A stretch of 64,000 bases of DNA from JBCCJA01 sp039045975. GTDB lineage: Bacteria; Planctomycetota; Planctomycetia; Planctomycetales; Planctomycetaceae. The DNA is taken from NCBI GenBank assembly GCA_039045975.1, contig JBCCJA010000014.1, positions 1 to 64,000 on the forward strand, in the 5' to 3' direction. The notes under the pieces were generated by a model. That model searched no databases and was not told the origin of the DNA. It saw only the letters and a list, made by a program, of their open reading frames with translations. The number at the start of each line of letters is the position of its first letter. The first letter of the stretch is position 1. This document shows, piece by piece, positions 34,781 through 42,888 of the stretch. A program made the position numbers and the translations under genes.

Positions 34781-35740
34781 ATGACCCGTTTGTTTCGCGT
34801 CGCCCCGCTCGCCGCGGTGCCGTTGCTCGCGGTCGGCTGCATCGCGCCGGTCGGATCGCCCTACGGCCCGCCGTCCGGCTTCGTGCCGCAGGGCGGCGTG
34901 ACGCCTTACGGCAATTACGGCGGGCCCTACGTCCAGCCCGGAGCGGTGATCGGCCCGGGCGGCGGGACGGTGGTCCCGCCGGGACAGGGCGCGACGTTCG
35001 GCGGCCCGACTTACGCCCCGCCGCAGGGCGGATCGAGCGCGCCGTCGTTCCGGCCCTCGGCCGGCTTCGACCGCCCCCCGGCCGACCCGCCCTCGGTCCC
35101 CGAATACACCGACCCGAACGGCTTCGGCGGCGGCGGGTTCGGAGACGACGCCGTCGACTTCGGCGGGGGCGGCTTCGACGCCGACTTCGGCGGATCGTCG
35201 GGCGGCAGCGGCTCGGTCCCGCCGGCCGGCGGCGACGATTTCGGGGCCCCGCCCGCCGCCGGCGACTTCGGGACACAACCCGGCGGAGACGACTTCGGCT
35301 TCGCCCCGTCGGACGACTTCGGGGCCGTCACGCCGCGGAGTGCGTCGGCCCGGCCCGGTCCGCTCGTGGCCCGCATGCCGACCGACTCCGTCCGCACCGC
35401 CGGCTACGACACGCCCGCCCCGGCGGCTACAGCCGAGCCGGCCCGTATCGGCGGAGACGGCCTGTTCGGCCGCACGTCCGACTACCGACGGCTCCGGGGG
35501 AAAATCGACTACGACCCGCAGCTGAATAACTGGAACGTCATTTACGACGTCGCCCCGGAACTGGCCGACGAGTACGGCGGCAGCTTCACGCTGCATGATC
35601 CCGAAGGCGCCCTCAGCCGGTTCCGCTCGGAAGACATCGTCGCGCTCGAAGGCTTCCCCGACCGGGCCAGTGGCGTCGACGTGCTCGGCAAGCCGCTCTA
35701 TCGGGTCAAACAGGCCGAGCTGATCGCCCTGCCCCAGTGA
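34781..35740 (+). CDS. Gly/Pro/Asp-rich lipoprotein with conserved C-terminal domain
   Basis: 319 residues. Lipobox LLAVGC follows a short leader (MTRLFRVAPLAAVP). Residues 25-190 are low-complexity Gly/Pro/Phe/Asp with GGG(F/D)-like and DDFG repeats, probably disordered. The last 90 residues form a folded domain: LFGRTSDYRRLRGKIDYDPQ, NNWNVIYDVAPELADEYGGS, then LYRVKQAELIALPQ, a barrel-like small fold seen in planctomycete lipoproteins but unnamed. Frame upstream of this ATG is Arg-rich noise. It is divergent from the FlgG-like gene by 298 bases that hold no other feature I can support. Confidence 0.65.
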   Translation: MTRLFRVAPLAAVPLLAVGCIAPVGSPYGPPSGFVPQGGVTPYGNYGGPYVQPGAVIGPGGGTVVPPGQGATFGGPTYAPPQGGSSAPSFRPSAGFDRPPADPPSVPEYTDPNGFGGGGFGDDAVDFGGGGFDADFGGSSGGSGSVPPAGGDDFGAPPAAGDFGTQPGGDDFGFAPSDDFGAVTPRSASARPGPLVARMPTDSVRTAGYDTPAPAATAEPARIGGDGLFGRTSDYRRLRGKIDYDPQLNNWNVIYDVAPELADEYGGSFTLHDPEGALSRFRSEDIVALEGFPDRASGVDVLGKPLYRVKQAELIALPQ

Positions 35741-35806
35741 TCCCGCTTGACCGGCTGAGGCCGGTCGGGTGACGTCTTGCCGGCTCACCCACGCGAATCT
35801 CCACCC

Positions 35807-35938
35807 GTGCAGACGCTCCTGACGATCGCCGGCTGCCTCGCCCTGCCGGTCGTTTGGGGCCTCGTCGTCGGCAAGATCTTCGACCGGATCGAGCGGGCGT
35901 CGGAGACGCCGCGGGAACCTCCCGAGTATTCGATCTGA
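35807..35938 (+). CDS. Small membrane protein, 43 residues
   Basis: GTG-started frame: a hydrophobic helix (LLTIAGCLALPVVWGLVVGK) followed by IFDRIERASETP and an acidic end (PREPPEYSI). The stop lies eight bases before the ATG of the TauE/SafE permease, so it could be an operon partner or leader of that gene. A single helix plus an amphipathic cytoplasmic tail is a common microprotein layout. No homologue is named; support is the clean start, spacing and amino-acid pattern. Confidence 0.5.
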   Translation: MQTLLTIAGCLALPVVWGLVVGKIFDRIERASETPREPPEYSI

Positions 35939-35946
35939 CGGCCGCG

Positions 35947-36804
35947 ATGGGTCCGACCGAGTACGCCGCGATCGCCGCGTTGGGCGCCGGCGTCGGCCTG
36001 ATCGCCGGCGCGTTCGGCGTCGGCGGCGGGTTTCTGCTCGTGCCGTTGCTGACCGGGCTGATCGGTGTGCCGGTCGAGACGGCCGTCGCGTCGGTCGGCT
36101 GCTTCCTGCTCGGCCCGACGACGACGGCGTTGCGGGCCCGGCGGGCGAAACTGTTCGAACTGCGGCTGCCGGTGACGGTCGCCGGCGGGCTGCTCGTCGG
36201 CGTGCTGGCGGGCGCGGCGGCGCTCGACGCCGCCCGGGGCGACGGGACGACCCGCCTGGGCGGCCTGCCGACGGCCGACGCCGTCGTCTGCGTGCTCGAC
36301 GCCCTGCTGTTCGCCGCGTTGACGGCGTCGCGTCTGATGTCACCGCGAGGCAAGGAGCCGTCACCCGCGCGGTTCGTCGCGTTCGGGCCGACGCGGCGTT
36401 TCGCCGGGCTCGAAGACGCGGTGTCGGTCCCGCTGCTGTGTTGGGCGGCGACGTTCGTCGGGGCGGCGGCGGGGCTGCTCGGGATCGCGGGCGGCGTCAT
36501 CGTCCTGCCGGCGTTGACGCAGGGGCTCGGCATGTCGGTCCGCGAGGCGTCGAAGGCTTCGCTGGCGATTGTGTGGATCGCGTCGTTGCAGGCGACGGTG
36601 GTGCACGCCGCCGCGGGGCGGGTCGAACTCGGGGTCGTCGTCGCGCTGTTGGCGTGCGGGCCGGCGGCGGCGTTCGTCGGCAGCCGCGTCGCCGGCCGGC
36701 TGCCCGACCGCGTCCTCGGCCACGGACTGACCGGGCTGCTCGCGGCGATGGCGGCGCTGTCGGCGGGCCGCGTCGTGTTCGGCGTCCTCGCGGCGTCGGG
36801 GTAA
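35947..36804 (+). CDS. TauE/SafE-family (TSUP) anion permease
   Basis: 285 residues, about eight helices in two repeats. The first repeat begins ALGAGVGLIAGAFGVGGGFL, the second has FVGAAAGLLGIAGGVIVLPA followed by LTQGLGMSVREASKASLA; the GxxGGG/GxxAGG signatures define the sulfite exporter-type family. It is likely to move sulfite, sulfonate or another organic anion across the inner membrane. The start is the ATG at 35947; the longer frame upstream overlaps the 43-residue frame and has no family match. DJ-1/PfpI follows 30 bases on. Confidence 0.85.
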   Translation: MGPTEYAAIAALGAGVGLIAGAFGVGGGFLLVPLLTGLIGVPVETAVASVGCFLLGPTTTALRARRAKLFELRLPVTVAGGLLVGVLAGAAALDAARGDGTTRLGGLPTADAVVCVLDALLFAALTASRLMSPRGKEPSPARFVAFGPTRRFAGLEDAVSVPLLCWAATFVGAAAGLLGIAGGVIVLPALTQGLGMSVREASKASLAIVWIASLQATVVHAAAGRVELGVVVALLACGPAAAFVGSRVAGRLPDRVLGHGLTGLLAAMAALSAGRVVFGVLAASG

Positions 36805-36834
36805 GATGGCAGCCGTCCCGCACGAGGTCTGTCA

Positions 36835-37416
36835 ATGCCCGCGAAAAAGCTGTTGTTCCTCGCCGGCGACTTCGTCGAAGACCTCGAACTGATGGTCCCG
36901 TTCCAGGCCCTGACGCTGCTCGGCCACGACTGCCACGTCGTCTGTCCGGACAAGCGGGCGGGGGACATGCTCGCGACCGCCGTGCACGACTTCGAAGGTT
37001 TTCAGACCTACACCGAGAAGCGGGGCCACGACTTCAAACTCAACGCGACGTTCGCCGACGTCGTGCCCGACGCGTTCGACGGTCTCGTGATCCCGGGCGG
37101 GCGTTCGCCCGAGTACCTGCGGACCGACGCCCGCGTGCTTGAGGTCGTGCGGCACTTCTTCGCGGCCGACAAGCCGGTCGCGGCGATCTGTCACGCGCTG
37201 CAACTGCTCGCGGCGGCCGACGTGATCGCCGGCCGCTCTTGCACAGCGTACCCGGCGTGCAAGCCCGATGTTACGGCCGCGGGCGGGACGTACGTCGAGA
37301 TCGCGATCGACGCCGCCCATACCGACGGCAACCTCGTGACCGCCCCGGCGTGGCCGGCCCACCCCGCCTGGCTGCGGGCTTTTTCCGACGTCCTGGGAAC
37401 GAAGATCGAACCGTGA
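36835..37416 (+). CDS. DJ-1/PfpI-family protein
   Basis: 193 residues, class I glutamine amidotransferase-like fold. The nucleophile elbow is VAAICHALQLLAAADVIAG with Cys in the AICH motif, and FDGLVIPGGRSPEYLRTD is the strand before it. KKLLFLAGDFVEDLELMVPF opens the fold, with the Glu of VEDLE as the likely partner of the active-site Cys. Members act as peptidase, deglycase or chaperone in stress; the role here is not known. The stop overlaps the DUF423 start by GTGA. Confidence 0.88.
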   Translation: MPAKKLLFLAGDFVEDLELMVPFQALTLLGHDCHVVCPDKRAGDMLATAVHDFEGFQTYTEKRGHDFKLNATFADVVPDAFDGLVIPGGRSPEYLRTDARVLEVVRHFFAADKPVAAICHALQLLAAADVIAGRSCTAYPACKPDVTAAGGTYVEIAIDAAHTDGNLVTAPAWPAHPAWLRAFSDVLGTKIEP

Positions 37417-37889
37417 GTGACCAAGAAAGCGACACCGCCGGATCGAGTCCCCGACTTCGCTCCCGCTGGCTGGTGGTCGGGGCGGCCCTGGGCGGGCTCG
37501 CGGTGATCTTCGGGGCGTTCGGGGCCCACGGGATCGACGACACGCTGGTCGAGGTCCACGGGACGTCGCCGCGTGCGTACGCCGGCTTCGAGGTGCCCGC
37601 TTCTTACAAATACCTGCAGGACTACCGGACCGGGGCCCTGTATCACCTCGTCCACGCGGTCGCCGTCGTCTGTGTCGGCGCCGTGAAGCGGCCCGGTCGG
37701 GACAGGCTGCTGGGAGTGAGCGGCTGGTTCTTCACGGTCGGGATCACGCTATTCAGCGGATCGCTGTACACGCTGGTGCTGACCGGTGAGACGTGGCTGG
37801 GGGCGGTGACGCCGTTCGGCGGGACGTCGCTGATCGTCGGCTGGACCTTGCTCGCGGTCGCCGGGCTGTCACGGCGGACGGCCGGCTGA
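37413..37889 (+). CDS. DUF423-family membrane protein
   Basis: 158 residues, four helices. The family opener AALGGLAVIFGAFGAHGI and the pairing YKYLQDYRTGALYHLVHAVA (usually YQxxHxLAL) are clear, as is GGTSLIVGWTLLAVAG at the end. DUF423 proteins are small inner-membrane proteins of unknown role. The start is GTG overlapping the upstream stop, which implies translational coupling; an insert (EVHGTSPRAYAGFEVPASYK) between helices 1 and 2 is longer than in short members. Confidence 0.82.
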   Translation: MSDQESDTAGSSPRLRSRWLVVGAALGGLAVIFGAFGAHGIDDTLVEVHGTSPRAYAGFEVPASYKYLQDYRTGALYHLVHAVAVVCVGAVKRPGRDRLLGVSGWFFTVGITLFSGSLYTLVLTGETWLGAVTPFGGTSLIVGWTLLAVAGLSRRTAG

Positions 37890-37990
37890 TCTAGGCGGAA
37901 CCGGCCGCTTGGCGTACAACGCCGGCGTCTGACTTCGCGGCCGCGTCTCCCCTTTTCGCGGCCCCCTCCCCCTGCGGCACGGACGCCGTC

Positions 37991-39205
37991 ATGCGACTCG
38001 ACGCGGTGATCTTCGGCGGCGGAGCCGTCGGCCTGTGGACCCTCGACCGGTTGCGGGCGGCCGGGCGTTCGGCCCTGTTGATCGAAAGCGGAACCCTCGG
38101 CTCGGGCCAGACGGTCGCGTCGCAGGGCATCATCCACGGCGGGCTGAAGTACACGCTCGGCGGCGTGCTGACCCGCTCGGCCGAAAAGATCCGCGACATG
38201 CCGGCCCTGTGGCGGTCGTGCCTGGCGGGCGAGTCGGCCCCCGACCTGTCGGCCTGCACCGTCCGCTCCGACTTCTGTCACCTGTGGCGGACCGAGTCGC
38301 TGACCAGCCGTGTCGGCATGATCGGCGCAAGGGTCGGCCTGCGGGTCGCGCCGAAGACGCTCGCCGCGGGCGAGCGGCCCGGCGTCCTCGACGGCTGCCC
38401 CGGGACGGTCTCGCGGCTCGACGAGCAGGTGATCGACGCCGTCTCGTTCGTCGCCGCCTTGCGGACCCGCAACCTCGGCCGGCTCGTCCACGTGCCGGCC
38501 GCCGACGACGTCAAATTCGCCGTCGAGGCCGACACGGTCACCGGCGTGAGCGTCGCCACCGGGGCGGGGCCGACGCTGTCGCTCGAGCCGCGGCACGTCG
38601 TCTTCGCCGCCGGAGCGGGCAACGCAGACTTACTCACGCGGGTCGGCCGGGAGACGCCGCCGATGCAGCGTCGGCCGCTGCACATGGCGATGCTGCGGGG
38701 CGACCTGCCGAACTTTCACGGGCACTGCGTCGACGGCGCGAAGACACGGATCACGGTCACGTCGCAGGTCGACGCCGCCGGGCGGACCGTGTGGCAGCTC
38801 GGCGGGCAGATCGCCGAGGACGGCGTCGCGATGGACGGGCCGACGCTCGTCGCCCACGCCGAACGCGAACTGCGGGCCGTCCTGCCCGCGGTCGACCTCA
38901 CCGACGTCGAATGGGCGACGTACCGCGTCGACCGGGCCGAGGAGAAGACGGCCGGCGGACTAAGGCCGGAGGGCGTCCGCCTCGACGCGACCGGCAACGT
39001 GTTGACCGGCTGGCCGACGAAGCTCGTGCTCGCGCCGGTTCTCGCCGACGAGATCGTCTCCCGCGTCGCGGCCGGATCGGCCGTCCAGATCGCCGCGTCG
39101 GACCGCGAACTGCTCGCGGTCCTGCCCCGCCCCGACGTCGCCGCCCCGCCGTGGGAGACCGCCGACTGGGCCGGCGGGCGCGACGCCGCGAAGCGGGCCG
39201 CTTAA
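37991..39205 (+). CDS. FAD-dependent oxidoreductase (DAO-type)
   Basis: 404 residues. LDAVIFGGGAVGLWTLDRLR is the FAD dinucleotide fold, LLIESGTLGSGQTVASQGII with HGGLKY is the glycine oxidase/glycerol-3-phosphate dehydrogenase-like second motif, and PRHVVFAAGAGNADLLTR is the C-terminal FAD strand. It should oxidise an amine or hydroxy acid at the expense of flavin; the substrate is not evident. An aldo/keto reductase follows after 25 bases with a GGAG box, so the two are likely co-transcribed. Confidence 0.8.
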   Translation: MRLDAVIFGGGAVGLWTLDRLRAAGRSALLIESGTLGSGQTVASQGIIHGGLKYTLGGVLTRSAEKIRDMPALWRSCLAGESAPDLSACTVRSDFCHLWRTESLTSRVGMIGARVGLRVAPKTLAAGERPGVLDGCPGTVSRLDEQVIDAVSFVAALRTRNLGRLVHVPAADDVKFAVEADTVTGVSVATGAGPTLSLEPRHVVFAAGAGNADLLTRVGRETPPMQRRPLHMAMLRGDLPNFHGHCVDGAKTRITVTSQVDAAGRTVWQLGGQIAEDGVAMDGPTLVAHAERELRAVLPAVDLTDVEWATYRVDRAEEKTAGGLRPEGVRLDATGNVLTGWPTKLVLAPVLADEIVSRVAAGSAVQIAASDRELLAVLPRPDVAAPPWETADWAGGRDAAKRAA

Positions 39206-39230
39206 TTCCGAATCCCCGACGGAGCCGGCG

Positions 39231-40019
39231 ATGACCCCGCGACCCCTCGGCCGGACCGGCCTGTCGGTCTCTCCGGTCGGCTTCGGCGCCTTTAAGATCG
39301 GCCGGAACGTCGGGGTTAAATACCCGGCCGGCTACGACCTGCCCGACGACGCGGCCGTCGACCGCCTGCTCGGCGGCGTGCTCGATCTCGGGATAAACTT
39401 AATAGATACCGCGCCGGCGTACGGGCTCAGCGAAGAGCGGATCGGCCGCGCGTTGTCGCACCGCCGAGACGCCTATGTGCTGTCGACGAAAGTCGGCGAG
39501 ACTTTCTCCGTCGCCGCCGACGGGTCGCCGCGTTCGGAATATCGGTTCGACCGCGCGTCGATCGTCGCGTCGTGCGAGCGGAGCCTGAAGAACTTAAAGA
39601 CCGACGCCGTCGACCTGCTGCTGCTGCATTCCGACGGGCGTGATTTATACATCCAGTGTCAGACCGACGCGGTCGAGGCGTTGCAAGATTTAAAGGAGAC
39701 CGGCAAGACGCGAGCGATCGGGCTGTCGGGCAAGACGACCGGCGGACATCGCGCCGCGTTCGACTGGGCCGACGTTCTCATGGTCGAGTATCACGCCGAG
39801 GACGAGTCGCACGTCGGCGTGATCGCGACGGCGGCGTCACGCGGGGTCGGCGTGCTCGTCAAGAAGGGGCTCGCCGCCGGGCGACTCGCCGCCGGGCCGG
39901 CGTTGGAGTTCGTCCTCGCCAACGACGGCGTCGGCAGCTGCGTCGTCGGCGGGCTCGACCTGCGGAACGTCGTCGCGAACGTCGTCACCGCCGGCCGGGT
40001 CGGCCGCGCCGCGGCCTGA
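39231..40019 (+). CDS. Aldo/keto reductase
   Basis: 262 residues, shorter than the usual 300-330. The fold starts RPLGRTGLSVSPVGFGAFKI; LIDTAPAYGLSEERIGRAL holds Asp and catalytic Tyr, VLSTKVGETFS gives the Lys, and DLLLLHSDGRDLYIQ gives the His region. The C-terminal segment is reduced to ALEFVLANDGVGSCVVGGLD. It is NADPH-dependent by family. Several stretches use TTA, ATA and AAA codons (39388-39412, 39594-39600, 39640-39650) unlike the rest of the gene. The last 183 bases are overlapped antisense by the next gene. Confidence 0.87.
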   Translation: MTPRPLGRTGLSVSPVGFGAFKIGRNVGVKYPAGYDLPDDAAVDRLLGGVLDLGINLIDTAPAYGLSEERIGRALSHRRDAYVLSTKVGETFSVAADGSPRSEYRFDRASIVASCERSLKNLKTDAVDLLLLHSDGRDLYIQCQTDAVEALQDLKETGKTRAIGLSGKTTGGHRAAFDWADVLMVEYHAEDESHVGVIATAASRGVGVLVKKGLAAGRLAAGPALEFVLANDGVGSCVVGGLDLRNVVANVVTAGRVGRAAA

Positions 40020-41117
40020 GATCTGCCGTGCGACCGCGGCCAACAGGGCGGCGATCACGAACTCGGCGAGACCCTCACGGACGATCGGCCCCGAGAATCC
40101 GGTCATCGCGGAGAGTCGATCGCTCACCGGCAGAGGCCACAGCGATGTCTCGTCGAGCCGGGTGTTTGTGAGCAATGCGAAGACGCCGACGGCCGCCGCG
40201 GTCACCGGCCACGCCGCCCGACGGAGCCCCGACCGTAAGGGGACCGTTATCGACGTGAAGGCCGTCGCGGCTAGTGCGAGCGCCGACGCGTACAACGCAA
40301 AGCCAGATGCGAATTTCCCCAGTGCCACGCACCCCGCGGCGAAGACGAGAGACCCCGCCGCGAAGGCGGGCCGGTCGGCCGATCGGAATCTGAGGCCGCC
40401 GCCGATCAATAGCCCCGCGAACCACAACGCGGTCGCCCTCAGGACCGGCGAGGCGGTCAACGCGGTCGTCGTGACGCCGTCCTGCGAAGACGCGATCGTC
40501 ACCGGGTACGGCGGCACGCCGCACGGCGCGAACGTCATCGCGATCACAAACGCCGTGACGAACAACGACCGCGGCGTCCGCGTGCCGTCCCACGCCATCA
40601 GCAGCGACGCGGACACGACCGAAATCAGGACCAGATGCAGCGCGTGGAAGAAGACGAGGTCGTACCGGCTGTCGATGATCAGCCCGGTCATCCCCAACAG
40701 CGCCGACGACCGATACGTGACCAGGTTCTCGAACCCCCGCATCAGCTCGAATTGGAACAGTAATCCGAACAGCAACGCGGCGAGGAATTCGACGAACGGG
40801 TATCGCCAGGCGATCGGCTCCCGACAGGCGCGACAGCGGCCGCGGACGAGGAACCAGCCGAAGACGGGGATGTTGTCGAATCGTCCGATCTTCGTTTCGC
40901 AGAACGGGCACCGCGACGGCGGGTCGTTCAGCGACATCCCCAGCGGCAGCCGGTACGCGACGACGTTCAGGAAGCTGCCGATCGCCGCCCCGACCGCCAT
41001 GTACCACAGGAGCACGAAGACCATGCTCGAGTTGTTGACGAGATCCCACGTCGAATGCGGGCCGAGTACCTCATTGAGGTAATTGAAGAACGGCGACTCT
41101 TCGATCTCATCACTCAT
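39837..41117 (-). CDS. Prepilin peptidase-like protein (A24 N-terminal domain, degenerate C-terminal part)
   Basis: 426 residues. A leading helix carries GSFLNVVAYRLPLGMSLNDP, then CPFCETKIGRFDNIPVFGWF and RCRACREPIAWRYPFVEF: the two CxxC pairs and context are the PilD-type N-terminal methyltransferase domain. The peptidase domain should have two Asp, the second in GxGD; neither motif is visible in the later helices. The gene reads through into the 3' end of the convergent aldo/keto reductase, giving a 60-residue acidic tail (DDVRDDVPQVEPADDAAADA). It may be methylase-only or a degenerate paralogue. Confidence 0.65.
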   Translation of the reverse strand: MSDEIEESPFFNYLNEVLGPHSTWDLVNNSSMVFVLLWYMAVGAAIGSFLNVVAYRLPLGMSLNDPPSRCPFCETKIGRFDNIPVFGWFLVRGRCRACREPIAWRYPFVEFLAALLFGLLFQFELMRGFENLVTYRSSALLGMTGLIIDSRYDLVFFHALHLVLISVVSASLLMAWDGTRTPRSLFVTAFVIAMTFAPCGVPPYPVTIASSQDGVTTTALTASPVLRATALWFAGLLIGGGLRFRSADRPAFAAGSLVFAAGCVALGKFASGFALYASALALAATAFTSITVPLRSGLRRAAWPVTAAAVGVFALLTNTRLDETSLWPLPVSDRLSAMTGFSGPIVREGLAEFVIAALLAAVARQISGRGAADPAGGDDVRDDVPQVEPADDAAADAVVGEDELQRRPGGESPGGEPLLDEHADPA

Positions 41118-41166
41118 AGCGACAGACCGGTGGTCGCGGGCGTGCGACGCACGTCCCTGAAAGAAG

Positions 41167-41240
41167 CGACCCAGACGGGACTCGAACCCGCAACCCCCGG
41201 ATCGACAGTCCGGTACTCTAACCGATTGAGCTACTGGGCC
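41167..41240 (-). tRNA. tRNA-Asp (GTC)
   Basis: A 74-base cloverleaf: acceptor GGCCCAG pairs with CTGGGTC, D stem GCTC/GAGT, anticodon stem CCGGA/TCCGG around loop CTGTCGA (anticodon GTC), T arm GCGGG-TTCGAGT-CCCGT, discriminator G. No 3' CCA is encoded. It lies between the prepilin peptidase-like gene and the metallopeptidase lipoprotein. Confidence 0.95.
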
Positions 41241-41330
41241 TCACCCGCTCGGCGTTCCCGACCGGGCGGCGTATTCTGCGAGCGGCTTTACGGACCGTCA
41301 ACCATCGTCCCGGCGGAGACCTCAGTGGCG

Positions 41331-42761
41331 ATGCCCCGCGGTTCGGCCGTGATTTGCGGCCTCCTAACGGCGGCCGCCGGCTGCGGCGGTCCGCCGCCCG
41401 TGACGGGAGTGGACAGCGCCGAACCTCAGGCGGTTCGCGACGAACGACCCGAGAGGCCCCGGGACCCGTCACCTCCCGACCCTACGCCCCGCGAGCCGAC
41501 GCTCGGCCCCACCCCGAGCGATCCCGAGCCGCCGCCCGCGGTCGGTCCGCCGCCGCTGCGGCCCCTTCCGGGCGACATGGACGGGCTCCGTCGTGTCGAC
41601 GGGTCGGGCGTCGCGTTGTGGTCCGACCTGCCGGCCGAAACGCTCCGCCCGACGGCCGACACCTTGACCGACCTCCGGCCCGCCTGGGACCGGCTTTTCG
41701 ACGCCGTGCCCGCGGATGACGGCCGCGTGCGTGGCTTCGTCATGTCGGACGTCGAACCGTTCGCGGCCCGGGGCTTGCTCGACGGAATCCGCATCCCCTC
41801 CGCCGGACACGGGCGTCAGATCGGTCGCGAGTTTTTCGTCCGATACACGACGGCCCACGCCGGCTGGCGGCACATCACGCGGCACGAGGCGTTCCATGCC
41901 CACACGATCGGCCTGCACGGCGTCGACGGCGCCGACTGGTTCCTCGAAGGCACCGCGGAGCTGTTCGCGCTTTATCGGTACGCGCCGGCGGGTGACGTCT
42001 CGGTCGGCGTCGTCCCCGAGGCCGACGGCACATGCCCGGGCTGGAACCGTCTGGACCGGCTCCGTCGCGACGTCGCGTCGGGCCTCGTCCCGACCGTGGC
42101 CGAAATCGTGCGGTGGACGACGGCCGACTTCGAGCGGTCGGACGACCGACTCTACGTCTGGTCGTGGGCTTTCTGCCTGTTCCTGGACGGCGATCCGCAG
42201 ACCCGCGGACGCTTCCGCGGCCTGTTCGCGAGCCGTTCGGCCGAAGACTTCGATGAGCGTTTTATGTCGGCCGTCGGCCCCGATCTGGCCGCCTTCGACC
42301 GCACGTGGCCGGCGTTCGCCGCGACGATCGATTACGGCCTCGACCCGGCCGCCGTTTCGATCGGACTCGTCGCCGGCGAGCCGGTCGGTGACGACCAACG
42401 CGTCGTCGACTTACAGACCGACCGCGGCTGGCAGGGCACCGGCGTCCGCGTCACGGCCGGCGAAACGCTACGGATCGACGCCCCGGGCCGGTTCACGCTT
42501 GCCGACCTCCCGAAGCCGTGGGTCAGCACCGCCGACGGCGTGTCGATCCGCTATCACCTCGGCAAGCCGCTGGGTCGGCTCGTTGCGGCCGTCGACGACG
42601 GTTCGCCGACCGGTTTCCTGGACGTGATCGACGTCGGCTCGGCCGCGGACGTAAACTTCGTCCGCGGCGGCGATCTCTATCTACGGGTCAACGACGTCTG
42701 GAACGAACTGTCCGACAACCGCGCCACGCTGGAGGTGACTATTCGAAAGCCCGAGCCGTGA
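41331..42761 (+). CDS. HExxH metallopeptidase-like lipoprotein
   Basis: 476 residues from MPRGSAVICGLLTAAAGCGG with lipobox AAAGC. A Pro-rich, charged linker (PPDPTPREPTLGPTPSDPEP) precedes the catalytic part. TRHEAFHAHTIG holds HExxH (His185, His189) and DWFLEGTAELFALYRY gives the distal Glu of a gluzincin site. The C-terminal 110 residues are a beta-sandwich (VRVTAGETLRIDAPGRFTLA, later GSAADVNFVRGGDLYLRVND) like LecA/PA-IL-type sugar-binding modules. The frame upstream runs through the tRNA region and is not used. The last codons and the stop lie inside palindromic repeat family A. Confidence 0.72.
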   Translation: MPRGSAVICGLLTAAAGCGGPPPVTGVDSAEPQAVRDERPERPRDPSPPDPTPREPTLGPTPSDPEPPPAVGPPPLRPLPGDMDGLRRVDGSGVALWSDLPAETLRPTADTLTDLRPAWDRLFDAVPADDGRVRGFVMSDVEPFAARGLLDGIRIPSAGHGRQIGREFFVRYTTAHAGWRHITRHEAFHAHTIGLHGVDGADWFLEGTAELFALYRYAPAGDVSVGVVPEADGTCPGWNRLDRLRRDVASGLVPTVAEIVRWTTADFERSDDRLYVWSWAFCLFLDGDPQTRGRFRGLFASRSAEDFDERFMSAVGPDLAAFDRTWPAFAATIDYGLDPAAVSIGLVAGEPVGDDQRVVDLQTDRGWQGTGVRVTAGETLRIDAPGRFTLADLPKPWVSTADGVSIRYHLGKPLGRLVAAVDDGSPTGFLDVIDVGSAADVNFVRGGDLYLRVNDVWNELSDNRATLEVTIRKPEP

Positions 42762-42877
42762 GGCGAGGTGTGTCTGCGGGAACGCGTCGGAGAAGTCGGC
42801 GTGCGTGAGGTGAGCCGTTGATCGGAAGGTTCGAGTACGGGCCCGCATGCCTTCCCTTCGCCTGACGGCTCGGGCTT
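42747..42877. repeat. Palindromic repeat, family A, imperfect long-loop copy
   Basis: Left arm 42747-42768 (AAGCCCGAGCCGTGAGGCG) and right arm 42854-42877 are imperfect reverse complements and match the element at 26687-26758. The TGA stop of the lipoprotein falls within the left arm. The element fills the gap between two convergent genes and could serve as a terminator on both strands. Confidence 0.8.
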
Positions 42878-42888
42878 CTATTGGATCT

